64,000 nt of DNA from Paralimibaculum aggregatum (GTDB taxonomy: Bacteria > Pseudomonadota > Alphaproteobacteria > Rhodobacterales > Rhodobacteraceae). A program made the position numbers and the translations under genes. Below, piece by piece: positions 20,889 to 28,901 of the stretch; positions within the stretch are counted from its first letter, which is position 1; each line of letters begins with the position of its first letter. The DNA lies in contig NZ_BSYI01000002.1 of the NCBI RefSeq assembly GCF_030270585.1, positions 1 to 64,000 on the forward strand, in the 5' to 3' direction. Below the pieces are notes generated by a model that saw only the letters and a program-made list of their open reading frames with translations, had not been told where the DNA came from and did no database searches.

Positions 20889-21563
20889 GCCGGTTCCCGC
20901 GGCGGGGCGGAAGCGCTCCGCTGCCCGGCGCCCAGCACGTTGCACGACGAGATCGCCAGCGGCACACTCTCCACCGGCCGCTGGCGGACCTCCCACATGG
21001 CCGACACAGTGGGCATCGTGCATGCATGGCCGACACGGTGGGCGTCGTGCATGCGGCGCTGCTGCGCATCCAGGCGCCGGTGCTGCCAGTGCAGACGCTG
21101 GTGTTCTCCGGCCACCGAGCCGGTTCCCGCGGCGGGGCGGAAGCGCCCCGCCGCCCGGGGCCTGATGCTCTCCACGACGAGATCGCCAGCGGCAATCTCT
21201 CCACCGGAAGCTGGCTGTTCTACCACATGGTCGACACGGCCGGCATCGTGCATGCGGTGCTGCTGCGCATCCAGGCGCTGGTGCTGCCGGTGCAGACGCT
21301 GGTGTTCTCCGGCCACCGAGCCGGTTCCCGCGGCGGGGCGGAAGCGCTCCGCCGCCCGGCGCCCGGCGCGTTGCACGACGAGATCGCCAGCGGCACACTC
21401 TCCACCGGCCGCTGGCGGTTCTGCCAAATGGTCGACACGGTCGGCATCGTGCCTGCGGTGCTGCTGCGCATCCAGGCGCTGGTGCTGCCGGTGCAAACGC
21501 TGGTGTTCTCCGGCCACCGGGCCGGTTCCCGCGGCGGGGCGGAAACACCCCGCCGCCCGGCGC
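20742..21563 (+). repeat. 201-bp tandem array of copies of the HlyD-gene 3' end
   Basis: The unit begins at CACGACGAGATCGCCAGCGG and recurs at 20742 (inside the gene), 20943, 21173 and 21374. Spacings are 201, 230 and 201 bp; 201 bp is 67 codons. Each unit holds the last 49 codons of the HlyD gene plus the 3' flank (CCGGTTCCCGCGGCGGGGCGG). Where the gene has CAC TGA, the copies have CAC CGA, CAC CGA and CAC CGG, so the stop is removed every time. The second unit has gained a 29-bp internal duplication, seen as the ATGGCCGACAC..GTGGGC phrase occurring twice around 20996-21050. That shifts later units out of the gene's frame but keeps the last two in frame with each other. No ribosome site suited to an independent gene was found. 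Confidence 0.9.
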
Positions 21564-22493
21564 CTAGCGCAGGTCGCCGAAGGCGCTGCCGGCAAACATC
21601 CCCCGCCAGTCCGCCGCATGGGCCGGGCCGGCCACCTCGAAGCGCTCGATCGCGGCGCGGTGGCGCGCGCCGGGCAGCGGCACCCGCCCGTAGAGCCTGA
21701 GCGCCACCGGCAGCCCGTCGCCCGGAAGGCCGAGCGCCACCAGCCGCTCGCCGGCGCCGCCATCGCCCCGGGCCGCCCCCGCCGGGGGCCGCACCCCGCG
21801 CCCGGAGCCGGTGACCCGCGTGCCGAAGCCGAGCCGAAGATGCACCCGCTCGATCCGCCAGCCGGGGCGCAGCGCGCCGCGGTCGAGCAGCACCAGGTTG
21901 CAGTCCGCCCCGCCGGCCAGCGCCCGGTGCCAAACCACCACCGCGCCATGCCCGATATCGAGGTTGCAGAAGGTGCCCGCCAGCAGCCCGTAGGCGGCAT
22001 GGTCGAAGCCGAGCCCCTGCGCATAGCCGAGCACGCTCGCGGCATCGACCGAGAACCGCGCCGGGGCCGGCCGGGGCGCCGGCCCGGCCAGCGTCGCTGC
22101 CGCCAAGCCGGGCCGGAGATGCGCCGCCGCGAGGCCGCCGGCCGGCCCGACCGCCGCGCCCAGGGCCCGGCCGAGCGCGGCCGTGCCGGCGCGCACCGCC
22201 TGCCGCACCGCCCCGGACCCCGCGGCAGCGGCCGTCGCGGGAGCGGCTTCGGATGCCGGCGGCGGCGAGACGACGGTTGTCCGCCAGGGCGCGCCCTCCG
22301 CCTTCGCCGCGGCGATATCGGCGACCGGCACGGCGGCGCCGGGCCATTGCCAGCGCGCGTCCGGCGGCCAGAGGATCGCCGGGCCGAGCACCGAGACCGC
22401 CAGCATCGCCACTGCCCCGAGGCAGGCGAAGCCCAGCCCCGCAAGGCTCAGCCCGGCCATCCGGACCGCCCGCCGCCACAGATCGTCGCCCAT
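21564..22493 (-). CDS. Membrane-anchored periplasmic protein of unknown function
   Basis: A 309-residue protein with one N-terminal membrane segment (about residues 8-38), a Pro/Ala-rich linker (about 60-150) and a globular C-terminal domain of about 160 residues. The C-terminal domain has alternating strands (VVVWHRALAGGADCNLVLLDR, LRPGWRIERVHLRLGFG). Start 22493 is chosen because GGAGG lies 7 bp upstream; an ATG 6 bp earlier would touch the ribosome site. I do not recognise a family. A CtrA-type box lies 84 bp upstream, suggesting cell-cycle or motility-linked control. The gene is convergent with the repeat array and ends exactly where the array ends. Confidence 0.72.
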   Translation of the reverse strand: MGDDLWRRAVRMAGLSLAGLGFACLGAVAMLAVSVLGPAILWPPDARWQWPGAAVPVADIAAAKAEGAPWRTTVVSPPPASEAAPATAAAAGSGAVRQAVRAGTAALGRALGAAVGPAGGLAAAHLRPGLAAATLAGPAPRPAPARFSVDAASVLGYAQGLGFDHAAYGLLAGTFCNLDIGHGAVVVWHRALAGGADCNLVLLDRGALRPGWRIERVHLRLGFGTRVTGSGRGVRPPAGAARGDGGAGERLVALGLPGDGLPVALRLYGRVPLPGARHRAAIERFEVAGPAHAADWRGMFAGSAFGDLR

Positions 22494-22576
22494 CGGCATA
22501 CCTCCGCCTGCGCCCTCCGGCCGGCACGCCGCCCTCACCACACGACCGGGGTTGCAATTTGTCTAAGATTGCAGGG

Positions 22577-22592
22577 TTAACGCCCGGTTAAC
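22577..22592. promoter_or_regulatory. CtrA-type box TTAA-N7-TTAAC
   Basis: TTAA (22577-22580), seven bases, TTAAC (22588-22592) is a perfect match to the alphaproteobacterial CtrA consensus. It also forms an inverted repeat GGGTTAAC-5-GTTAACCC (22574-22594). It lies between the patatin stop and the unknown membrane-protein gene (both reverse strand), 84 bp before the latter's start. TTAA is rare in this GC-rich window, so the pairing is unlikely to be chance. Confidence 0.55.
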
Positions 22593-22723
22593 CCCGCGGG
22601 CGGCAGATCGCCCGGCGCGGCGCAGCCGGCGCACATGGCCGCCCGGGTGCTACGCCCACCGCGCCGGAAATCTCGGGGAAAGCTGCGGAGGCTGCGCCCG
22701 TACAGGCTGCCCCGGGCCGCCGC

Positions 22724-23896
22724 TCAGTCGCGCTTCAGCGGCACCACGGTTCCGCCCGCCACGGCCGCGCCATCACCATCGCCGCCCCTGTCACCGTCAT
22801 CGCTGCCGAGCCCTGCCGCGGCATGGTCGGCAAGGCTGCCATCGGGCAGGTTGGTCGGATCGGTCGGCCTGCCGAACATCGCCGGGATGTCGAGCGTGGA
22901 GCGCATGCCGATATCGTCGAAATGCGCGGCCAGCCAGCGCTCCGCCGCGCCGCGGCCGATCTCGAAGAGATGCAGCAGGAAATTCCATTCGGTGTTGAGC
23001 TTGGAGGAGGCGCCGAGCGGGCGCATCCGCTTGCGCGCCTCGATCATGTGCAGGCGCATCTGCCGGCGGTTCTCGGCCGGGATCTCGTGGCGCTCGAGCA
23101 GCTCGTTCATCAGGTGGAAGGCGCGCAGTTCCTTCATCAGCGAGCTGTTGAAGGTAATCTCGTTGACCCGGCTGAGGATGTCGCGCGCCGATTTCGGCAC
23201 GCCCTCGCGATACATCGGGTTGATCTGCACGATCACGATGTCGCAGGCCGGCGAGTGCTCGACGAAGGGAAACAGCACCGGGTTGCCGACATAGCCGCCG
23301 TCCCAGTAGTGCTCCTCGCCGATCTTCACCGCGTGGAACATGAAGGGCAGGCAGGCCGAGGCCATCACCACGTCGATGCTGATCTCGTGGCGGTGGAATA
23401 CCCGCGCCCGGCCGGTCTCGACATTGGTGGCGGAGAGGAAGACGCCCATCTTGTTGCAGGCGCGCACGCGGTCGAAATCCACCTGCCGCTCGACCACCTC
23501 GCGCAGCGGGTTGAGCCCGAGCGGGTTGAGGTCGTAGGGCGAGGCGAGGCGGTTCAGCAGGTCGAAGAAGAGATAGGCCGGCGAATTGTCGAGCGACCAG
23601 TTGCCGAAGACCACGTCGAAGGGCGAGCGCTTGAGCGGGCTGGCCTGGCCGGCCTCGGAGATCGCCTCCCAGAACTCGGCGAGCCGGCTGCGCGCGCCCT
23701 CGGCGCCGCCCTCGGTCATGCCCTGCGCGGCGACCACGGCGTTCATCGCGCCGGCGGAGGTGCCGGAGATCGCCTCGACCCAGATCCGGTCGTCCTCGAA
23801 CAGCCGGTCGAGCACGCCCCAGGTGAAGGCCCCGTGCGCCCCGCCTCCCTGCAGCGCGAGGTTGACGGTCTTGACGTGCCGCGGCTTGCGTCCCAT
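22724..23896 (-). CDS. Patatin-like phospholipase family protein
   Basis: A 390-residue serine lipase-like enzyme. The oxyanion loop GGGAHGAFTWG is near residue 17, the nucleophile elbow GTSAG (Ser in ISGTSAGAMN) near residue 47 and the catalytic Asp in WDGGYVGNP near residue 205, so the Ser-Asp dyad is complete. The C-terminal half resembles the DUF3734 extension found in many proteobacterial patatins. It is probably a cytoplasmic or membrane-associated acyl hydrolase. It carries no signal peptide. The start ATG has GGGAGG about 8 bp upstream. Confidence 0.92.
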   Translation of the reverse strand: MGRKPRHVKTVNLALQGGGAHGAFTWGVLDRLFEDDRIWVEAISGTSAGAMNAVVAAQGMTEGGAEGARSRLAEFWEAISEAGQASPLKRSPFDVVFGNWSLDNSPAYLFFDLLNRLASPYDLNPLGLNPLREVVERQVDFDRVRACNKMGVFLSATNVETGRARVFHRHEISIDVVMASACLPFMFHAVKIGEEHYWDGGYVGNPVLFPFVEHSPACDIVIVQINPMYREGVPKSARDILSRVNEITFNSSLMKELRAFHLMNELLERHEIPAENRRQMRLHMIEARKRMRPLGASSKLNTEWNFLLHLFEIGRGAAERWLAAHFDDIGMRSTLDIPAMFGRPTDPTNLPDGSLADHAAAGLGSDDGDRGGDGDGAAVAGGTVVPLKRD

Positions 23897-24069
23897 GGGC
23901 GGGCCTCCCTCTGGCTCGCCCGAGCCCTAAGCCCCGCCGCCGCGATAATCAAGCGCCGGGGCCGGCGGCGGGCGGCGGCAGGGTTTCCGCCCGGGCGCTG
24001 TCGGCGGGGGGACCGCGCCCGGCCGGGGCGGCGTCTGGGCGAGGCGGGCCGGCCCTGCGACCGCCTCCC

Positions 24070-24429
24070 ATGATCCCCCCGATCGCCGCCGGACTGATCG
24101 GGGCGGCAGCGGTGCTGGCGGTGCCGGGCGCCGCGCGCGCCGAGGGCCGGCAACCCTACCCCGCCGGCGAGATCGCGGAGGATCTCGTCTGCACCTGCGC
24201 CTGCGCCTGCGTGCGCATCGAGGCCGGCGCCGAAACCGGCCGGCTCTCGGTGCGGATCGGCTGCGCCGTGACCACGCCCGCGGATCCCTGCCCGGCGCTG
24301 AACGGCTCGGTCTGCCGGCTGGAGCCGGAGGGCGATCTGCCCGGGCTCGGCTGCACCCGGGAATTCGTCGAGCCCCGGCACTGGCGGGCGGCACGCCTGG
24401 TCAGGGCAGCGGCGGGCCCTTCAGCGTGA
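24070..24429 (+). CDS. Possible small secreted Cys-rich protein
   Basis: A 119-residue open frame with a plausible signal peptide (residues 1-24, ending GAARA) and eight Cys residues in the mature part. These include a tight cluster, LVCTCACACVRIE, and further cysteines at CAVTT, DPCPA, SVCRL and LGCTR. The regular Cys spacing is unlike random antisense coding. However, there is no convincing ribosome site, and the last 29 bp overlap the convergent cobU gene. I treat it as a probable but unproven gene of unknown function. Confidence 0.4.
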   Translation: MIPPIAAGLIGAAAVLAVPGAARAEGRQPYPAGEIAEDLVCTCACACVRIEAGAETGRLSVRIGCAVTTPADPCPALNGSVCRLEPEGDLPGLGCTREFVEPRHWRAARLVRAAAGPSA

Positions 24430-24916
24430 GCGGCAGCCCGGCGGCGACGAACTCGACCCGGTCGGCCGCCGCGGCGATGCGCTGGTTGAGCCGGCCCTGG
24501 GCGTCGCGAAACGCGCGGCCGAGGGCGTTCATCGGCGCCAGCCCCATGCCGAGCTCGTTGGAGACCAGCACGGCCGCGCCCGGCGCCGCGGCCAGCGCGG
24601 CCAGCAAGGCCGCCGTCTCCGCCTCCGGGTCGCGCCCGTGATGCAGCAGGTTGGAGAGCCAGAGCGTCAGGCAGTCGACCAGCAGGTGCCGTCCGGGCCG
24701 GGCCGCCGCGGTCACCGCCGCGGCAAGTTCGAGCGGCGCCTCGACCGCCTCCCAGTCCGGCCCACGCTCGGCCCGGTGCGCGGCGATGCGCGCGGCCATC
24801 TCCGCGTCGAGCGGCTCGGCGGTGGCGATGAAGGCATGCGGCGCCGGGCAGAGCGCCAGCGCCCGGGCCGACTTGCCCGAGCGGGCGCCGCCGAGCACCA
24901 GCGTCAGGCGGTCCAT
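24401..24916 (-). CDS. cobU: Adenosylcobinamide kinase / guanylyltransferase CobU (CobP)
   Basis: A 171-residue bifunctional enzyme that phosphorylates adenosylcobinamide and adds GMP, in assembly of the cobalamin nucleotide loop. The P-loop GGARSGKS is at residues 9-16, followed by the family segments ATAEPLDAEMAARIAAHRAERG and LLVDCLTLWLSNLL and the C-terminal VSNELGMGLAPMNALGRAFRDAQGRLNQ. Length is normal. Its start overlaps the end of the upstream cobC-like gene by 13 bp, so it is the last gene of the cob operon. Confidence 0.96.
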   Translation of the reverse strand: MDRLTLVLGGARSGKSARALALCPAPHAFIATAEPLDAEMAARIAAHRAERGPDWEAVEAPLELAAAVTAAARPGRHLLVDCLTLWLSNLLHHGRDPEAETAALLAALAAAPGAAVLVSNELGMGLAPMNALGRAFRDAQGRLNQRIAAAADRVEFVAAGLPLTLKGPPLP

Positions 24917-25491
24917 GCGGCGCCCTCCCCGTCCGGCGTGTCGCGGCTCGGCGCGCCCGGCCCGATCGGCAGCGGCGCCGCATGGGGCACCGGGGCGGCG
25001 AAGGCGGCGGCGAAGCCCACCCCCTCCAGCAGCATGCGCGCGGCGCGGATCGGCCCGGCATGGCAGACCACCGCAGCCCCCGGCGGCAGCTCGGCGAGCG
25101 CGGCATGCACCCGCGCCAGCAGGTCGGCGAAGCGCTCCCCGCCCGGCGGTGCCAGGCGGAACGGGTCCGCCGCCCAGGGATCGCTCTCGGCGCGCGGGAT
25201 CTCGGCCCAGGGCCGCCCCTCCCAGGCGCCGAAATCGAGCTCCCGGAGCCGCGGGTCGAGGCTCAGCGCCACGCCGTCGCGCGCCGCCAGGCGCTCGGCC
25301 AGGCGACGGCAGCGCAGCGCCGGGCTCGCCACCACCGCGCTGACCGCCGGCGCCGCCCGCAGCGCCGCGGCGATCTCCACCGAGGCGCGCGGCCCCTCGG
25401 GCAGGTCGAGCCGGCCATAGCAGGTGCCCGGCGCGACCGCGGGCCGCGGATGGCGCAGGAACACCGCCCCGACCGGCGCCGCGCCGCTCAC
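24904..25491 (-). CDS. Histidine phosphatase family protein (CobC-like)
   Basis: A 195-residue phosphoglycerate-mutase-fold phosphatase. The catalytic loop is LRHPRPAVAPGTCYGRLDLP, in which the usual RHG/RHA appears as RHP, and the second His is in VVCHAGPIRA. It contains the family motif LRELDFGAWEGRPWAEIP. By context it probably dephosphorylates alpha-ribazole-5'-phosphate or adenosylcobalamin-5'-phosphate. The start is a GTG at 25491 whose last two bases overlap the TGA of cobS (GTGA), implying translational coupling. The much longer open frame upstream is the shadow of cobS. Confidence 0.88.
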   Translation of the reverse strand: MSGAAPVGAVFLRHPRPAVAPGTCYGRLDLPEGPRASVEIAAALRAAPAVSAVVASPALRCRRLAERLAARDGVALSLDPRLRELDFGAWEGRPWAEIPRAESDPWAADPFRLAPPGGERFADLLARVHAALAELPPGAAVVCHAGPIRAARMLLEGVGFAAAFAAPVPHAAPLPIGPGAPSRDTPDGEGAAWTA

Positions 25492-26255
25492 CCCTGCCCC
25501 CAGGCGCCGGCGAGCGCGACCAGCACCGCGGTCTCCGACAGCGCGGCGATCGCCCCCAGCCCGTCGCCGGTATAGCCGCCGAGCCAGCGTTTCAGCCCCA
25601 GCAGCACCGCGAAGGCGACCAGCGCCGCGGCGGCCAGGGCGAGCCCCCCGGCGGCCCCGGCGAGCGCGCCGGCGAGCAGCGCCGCGGCGAGCGCCCCGCC
25701 GATCTCCGTGGGCCCGGCCCCCGGCCCCATGGCGGCGCCGAGCCCGGTCTCGCGGGCATAGGGCGCCAGCGCCGTCGCCGGGACGATCAGCGCCCGCCCG
25801 GCGGTGGCCGCCAGCATCAGCGCCAGCGCCCCCTCGCCGGCGGACATCCCCGACAGCGCCGCCCAGCGCAGCCCGAGCAGCAGCACCAGCGCCGCCGCGC
25901 CATAGCTGCCGAGCCGGCTGTCGCGCATGATCTCGAGCGCGCGCGCCCGGTCGCCGCGGGCGCCGAGCGCATCGGCGCAGTCCGCCAGCCCGTCCTCGTG
26001 CAGTGCGCCGGTGACCGCGAGCCCGGCCGCCAGCGCCAGCCCGGCCGCCACCGGCCCCGGCAGCAGCGCCGAGGCGGCCAGCCAGACCAGCCCGGCAAGC
26101 GTGCCGACGAGCAGCCCGACCAGCCCGAAATAGCGGCTCGCCCGGCGCATCCGCCCGGCCTCCCAGCCCGGATCGGGCACCGGCAGCCGGGTCAGGAACT
26201 GCAGCGCGCTCAGCACGAGCCGCGCCTCGGCCGCGAGTGCCGGCGGCGGGGTCAC
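25488..26255 (-). CDS. cobS: Adenosylcobinamide-GDP ribazoletransferase CobS (CobV)
   Basis: A 255-residue polytopic inner-membrane enzyme that joins adenosylcobinamide-GDP with alpha-ribazole to make cobalamin. The N-terminal ALQFLTRLPVPDP and the loop GALHEDGLADCADALGA with its acidic metal-binding residues (about residues 82-98) are characteristic. Six to seven hydrophobic segments follow. The ATG overlaps the cobT stop codon (ATGA). Length is normal. Confidence 0.96.
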   Translation of the reverse strand: MTPPPALAAEARLVLSALQFLTRLPVPDPGWEAGRMRRASRYFGLVGLLVGTLAGLVWLAASALLPGPVAAGLALAAGLAVTGALHEDGLADCADALGARGDRARALEIMRDSRLGSYGAAALVLLLGLRWAALSGMSAGEGALALMLAATAGRALIVPATALAPYARETGLGAAMGPGAGPTEIGGALAAALLAGALAGAAGGLALAAAALVAFAVLLGLKRWLGGYTGDGLGAIAALSETAVLVALAGAWGQG

Positions 26256-27397
26256 GGCTGCTCCGTCGGGTCCGGCTGCGGGGCGGGGGAGCCGCCCGGG
26301 GCACCCTCCGCCGAGGCGGCTGCGTCCCGGGCCCCCTCGGCCGGGACATCCGCGTCGCGGGCGCCTTCCGAGACCCCGGCATCGGCGAAGCTCGCCATCT
26401 CGCGCAGCATCGCCGCCGCGGCGCGGATCAGCGGCAGCGCCAGCAGCGCCCCGGTGCCCTCGCCGAGACGCAGCTCGAGATCGAGCAGCGGCCGCTCGCC
26501 GAGATGCGCCAGAAGCAGGTCGTGCCCCGGCTCCGCCGAGCGATGCGCGAAGATGCAGAAGGGCCGCGCCTCGGGCCGGGCGGCCAGCGCCGCCAGCGCC
26601 GCCGCGGTGGTGATGAAGCCGTCGACCACCACCGCGCGGCCGGCCGATGCGGCGCCGATCACCGCCCCCGCCATGGCCGCGATCTCGAGCCCGCCGAAGG
26701 CCGCCAGCGCCGCCTCCGGGGCGAGCCGCCCGGGGCGCCGCGCCGCGGCGCGCAGCAGCGCCGCGCGCTTGGCATCGAGCCCGCCGGCGCCGAGCCCGGC
26801 GCCGGGGCCGACCAGCCGGTCGAGCGCGATGCCGCTCACCGCGGCGCCGAGCAGCGCCGCCGCCGAGCTGTTGCCGATGCCCATCTCGCCGAGCGCGATC
26901 ACCTGCGCGCCATCCGCCGCCGCGGCAAGCGCGGCATCCGCGCCGAAGCGCAGCGCCGCGGTCACCTCGGCCGCGGTCAGCGCATCCTCGCGGGCGGCGT
27001 TGCGCGTGCCGGCCCGGATGCCCGCCTGCCGCAGCCCCGGCGCCGGCGCCAGCGGCCCGGCGACCCCGGCATCGAAGAGCCGGAGCTCGGCGCCCGCGGC
27101 CCGCGCGAAGGCATTGGCCGCCGCCCCGCCGGCGAGGAAGTTGGCGACCATCTGCGCCGTCACCGCCTGCGGCCAGGCCGAGACGCCCTCCGCCACCAGC
27201 CCGTGATCGCCGGCGAAGAGCAGCAGCACCGCAGGATCGGCCGCGGGCGCCTCCGAGCCGAGCGCGAGCCCGAGGCGCAGCGCCAGCGCCTCGATCCGGC
27301 CGAGCGAGCCCGGCGGCTTGGTCTTGAGGTCGATCGCCCGGCGGATCCGGGCCTCGAGCCCGTGCGGCGGCGGCGTGATGGCGAGATCGGTCAGCAT
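26252..27397 (-). CDS. cobT: Nicotinate-nucleotide:dimethylbenzimidazole phosphoribosyltransferase CobT
   Basis: A 381-residue enzyme making alpha-ribazole phosphate for the lower ligand of cobalamin. Recognisable segments are KTKPPGSLGRIEALALRL near the N-terminus, LLFAGDHGLVAEGVSAWPQ, ALGEMGIGNSSAAALL and the C-terminal HRSAEPGHDLLLAHLGERPLLDLELRLGEG that contains the catalytic Glu. A low-complexity acidic tail of about 45 residues (GARDADVPAEGARDAA) follows the normal end. Start 27397 is chosen for GGAG upstream. It heads the cobT-cobS-cobC-cobU operon; no cobalamin riboswitch is visible in the 78 bp before it. Confidence 0.96.
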   Translation of the reverse strand: MLTDLAITPPPHGLEARIRRAIDLKTKPPGSLGRIEALALRLGLALGSEAPAADPAVLLLFAGDHGLVAEGVSAWPQAVTAQMVANFLAGGAAANAFARAAGAELRLFDAGVAGPLAPAPGLRQAGIRAGTRNAAREDALTAAEVTAALRFGADAALAAAADGAQVIALGEMGIGNSSAAALLGAAVSGIALDRLVGPGAGLGAGGLDAKRAALLRAAARRPGRLAPEAALAAFGGLEIAAMAGAVIGAASAGRAVVVDGFITTAAALAALAARPEARPFCIFAHRSAEPGHDLLLAHLGERPLLDLELRLGEGTGALLALPLIRAAAAMLREMASFADAGVSEGARDADVPAEGARDAAASAEGAPGGSPAPQPDPTEQP

Positions 27398-27475
27398 GGG
27401 CGCTCCGTCGGTCTGCGTTTCGCCCCGCTTAGCGCGGGCCGGGCGCGCCCGCAATCGGCCCCGTCGCGCGGCCGC

Positions 27476-28057
27476 TCAGCCGGCGCAGGCGCCCTGCGCG
27501 GCGGCGATGGCGGCACCGGCGCCGGCGGTGTCGAACCGGTCCATGATGGTGACCCCGCCCGGGGTGATGGTGGCGACATAGACCTCCGGCGCGCGCAGCA
27601 GCTCGGCGGCGATCGCGCCGCTCTGCCCGAGATCCTGCGGGCGGGCGCTGTCGGGGCGCTGCGGATCGCGCGCGAGCGGGTACTCGGCCTGCTCCGGCCC
27701 GGCCAGGATCGCCATCTGGTCCGCCGCCGAGATCTCGGTGCCGGCCTTGTAGAAGGGCATCACGCCGAGGCTCGGATGCGACGCCAGCGCCAGCCCCGAG
27801 AGCCCGCGCGAGACCGGCCGCGATTCCGGCGGCAGCGGCGTGCGCCCGCGGAAATACTGCGTCAGGCGGTCGGTGTTGAGCGCGAGGCAGGTGGTCTCGC
27901 CGCGGCGGCGGATCTTCAGCACCCGCCAGTCCGCGTGGCGCGCGATCTCCTCGACATCGCGCCAGGCATCGCCAACCTGCGGCGCCCCGGCGCAGGCGGC
28001 GAGCCCGAGGAGCGCCAGCAGCGCCGGCAGATGTGTCACGGGAAACGCGCGCGGCAT
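27476..28057 (-). CDS. Lipoprotein of unknown function
   Basis: A 193-residue lipoprotein with lipobox LAAC (modified cysteine C22) and a mature domain of about 170 residues. The mature part has three further cysteines, of which CLALN and the terminal GACAG could form a disulfide. It carries no catalytic motif that I recognise. Start 28057 is selected by the GAGGAGG ribosome site and the signal peptide. It is divergent from the thioesterase gene (182 bp) and 78 bp upstream of cobT on the same strand, so it could be co-transcribed with the cob operon. Confidence 0.75.
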   Translation of the reverse strand: MPRAFPVTHLPALLALLGLAACAGAPQVGDAWRDVEEIARHADWRVLKIRRRGETTCLALNTDRLTQYFRGRTPLPPESRPVSRGLSGLALASHPSLGVMPFYKAGTEISAADQMAILAGPEQAEYPLARDPQRPDSARPQDLGQSGAIAAELLRAPEVYVATITPGGVTIMDRFDTAGAGAAIAAAQGACAG

Positions 28058-28239
28058 GGGGGCCTCCTCGGGATGTCGCGGCGTCAGCCTACGGCCCGCC
28101 CGGCCGGCGGCGCAAGGGGCGGCCGGCCCGCCCCGCGCCCCGCACCCGGCCCGCGCCCGACCCCGGGGCCTTGACCGCGGGGCCGCGCCTCGGCCAAGAC
28201 CGGGGCCCGCACCGCACCGCACATCCCGAGGAGACCGCG

Positions 28240-28680
28240 ATGGAGTTCGACCCCGCCCTGCCCTGGCGCGAGATCCGCGGCACCGGCTTCAACGCCCATA
28301 TCGGCCCGGTGCGCTTCGCCGAGATCGCGCCCACCCGCTTCGCCGCGGCGCTGGAGCTCGGCGAGCATCACCTCAACCAGGGCGGCGTCTGCCATGGCGG
28401 GGTGCTGATGACGCTGGCCGATGTCGCGATGGGCGCCGGCTCCTTCGCGGCGGGCGGCGAGCACCCCTGCGCCACGATCGCCTTCGACGCGCAGTTCCTC
28501 GCCGCCGCCAAGCAGGGCACGCTGCTGCTGGCCGAATCGCGCCAGCTGCGCCGGGTGCGCGAGCTGAGCTTCATGGACTGTGCGCTGTGGTCCGGCGGGC
28601 GCCAGGTGATGCAGGCGAGCGGCATCTGGAAATATCTCGCCTCGCGCGCGCCCGGCGCCGCGACGATGTCGGACGGCTGA
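28240..28680 (+). CDS. PaaI-family hotdog-fold thioesterase
   Basis: A 146-residue acyl-CoA thioesterase of the PaaI/4HBT type. The motif HLNQGGVCHGGVLMTLADVAMG (about residues 44-65) carries the HGG active-site loop and the catalytic Asp, and VQFLAAAKQGTLLLAES-like strands follow. Length is typical. The start ATG follows CGAGGAGACC. It is a single gene converging on the mlaC-like gene; 221 bp of GC-rich sequence with nothing recognisable lies between them. Confidence 0.92.
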   Translation: MEFDPALPWREIRGTGFNAHIGPVRFAEIAPTRFAAALELGEHHLNQGGVCHGGVLMTLADVAMGAGSFAAGGEHPCATIAFDAQFLAAAKQGTLLLAESRQLRRVRELSFMDCALWSGGRQVMQASGIWKYLASRAPGAATMSDG

Positions 28681-28901
28681 CGGGCGCCGCCCCGGCGGGG
28701 CCGGCACCCGCGCGCAGATCCCGGCGCCGGCGGGGCGGCCGATCCGGGCGCGGCCTGCCCGCGGATCAGGGCGCGGCCCCGGCGGACTATCCCGCTCGCC
28801 CGGGCGCTGCGGCGGACCGGCGGGAGCGCGCAGGGGCGCCGGCGGCACGCGCGCGCCGCCGGGCCTTCGGGCGGGTCGCCCCGCCCGCCCGGGCGCGCCG
28901 G

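Noticed and set aside
21026-21700. A 224-residue protein made of the HlyD C-terminal repeats
   Set aside because: It lacks a ribosome site, its ATG arises from the 29-bp duplication, and it runs into antisense of the next gene. It is kept as a finding about the array rather than called as a gene.
24904-26382. A 492-residue fused protein covering cobS and cobC
   Set aside because: Only the last 195 codons show the phosphatase fold; the upstream part is the out-of-frame shadow of cobS. A GTG start coupled to the cobS stop explains the gene.
27398-27475. Cobalamin riboswitch upstream of cobT
   Set aside because: The gap is only 78 bp and shows no B12-box-like sequence or room for the aptamer.
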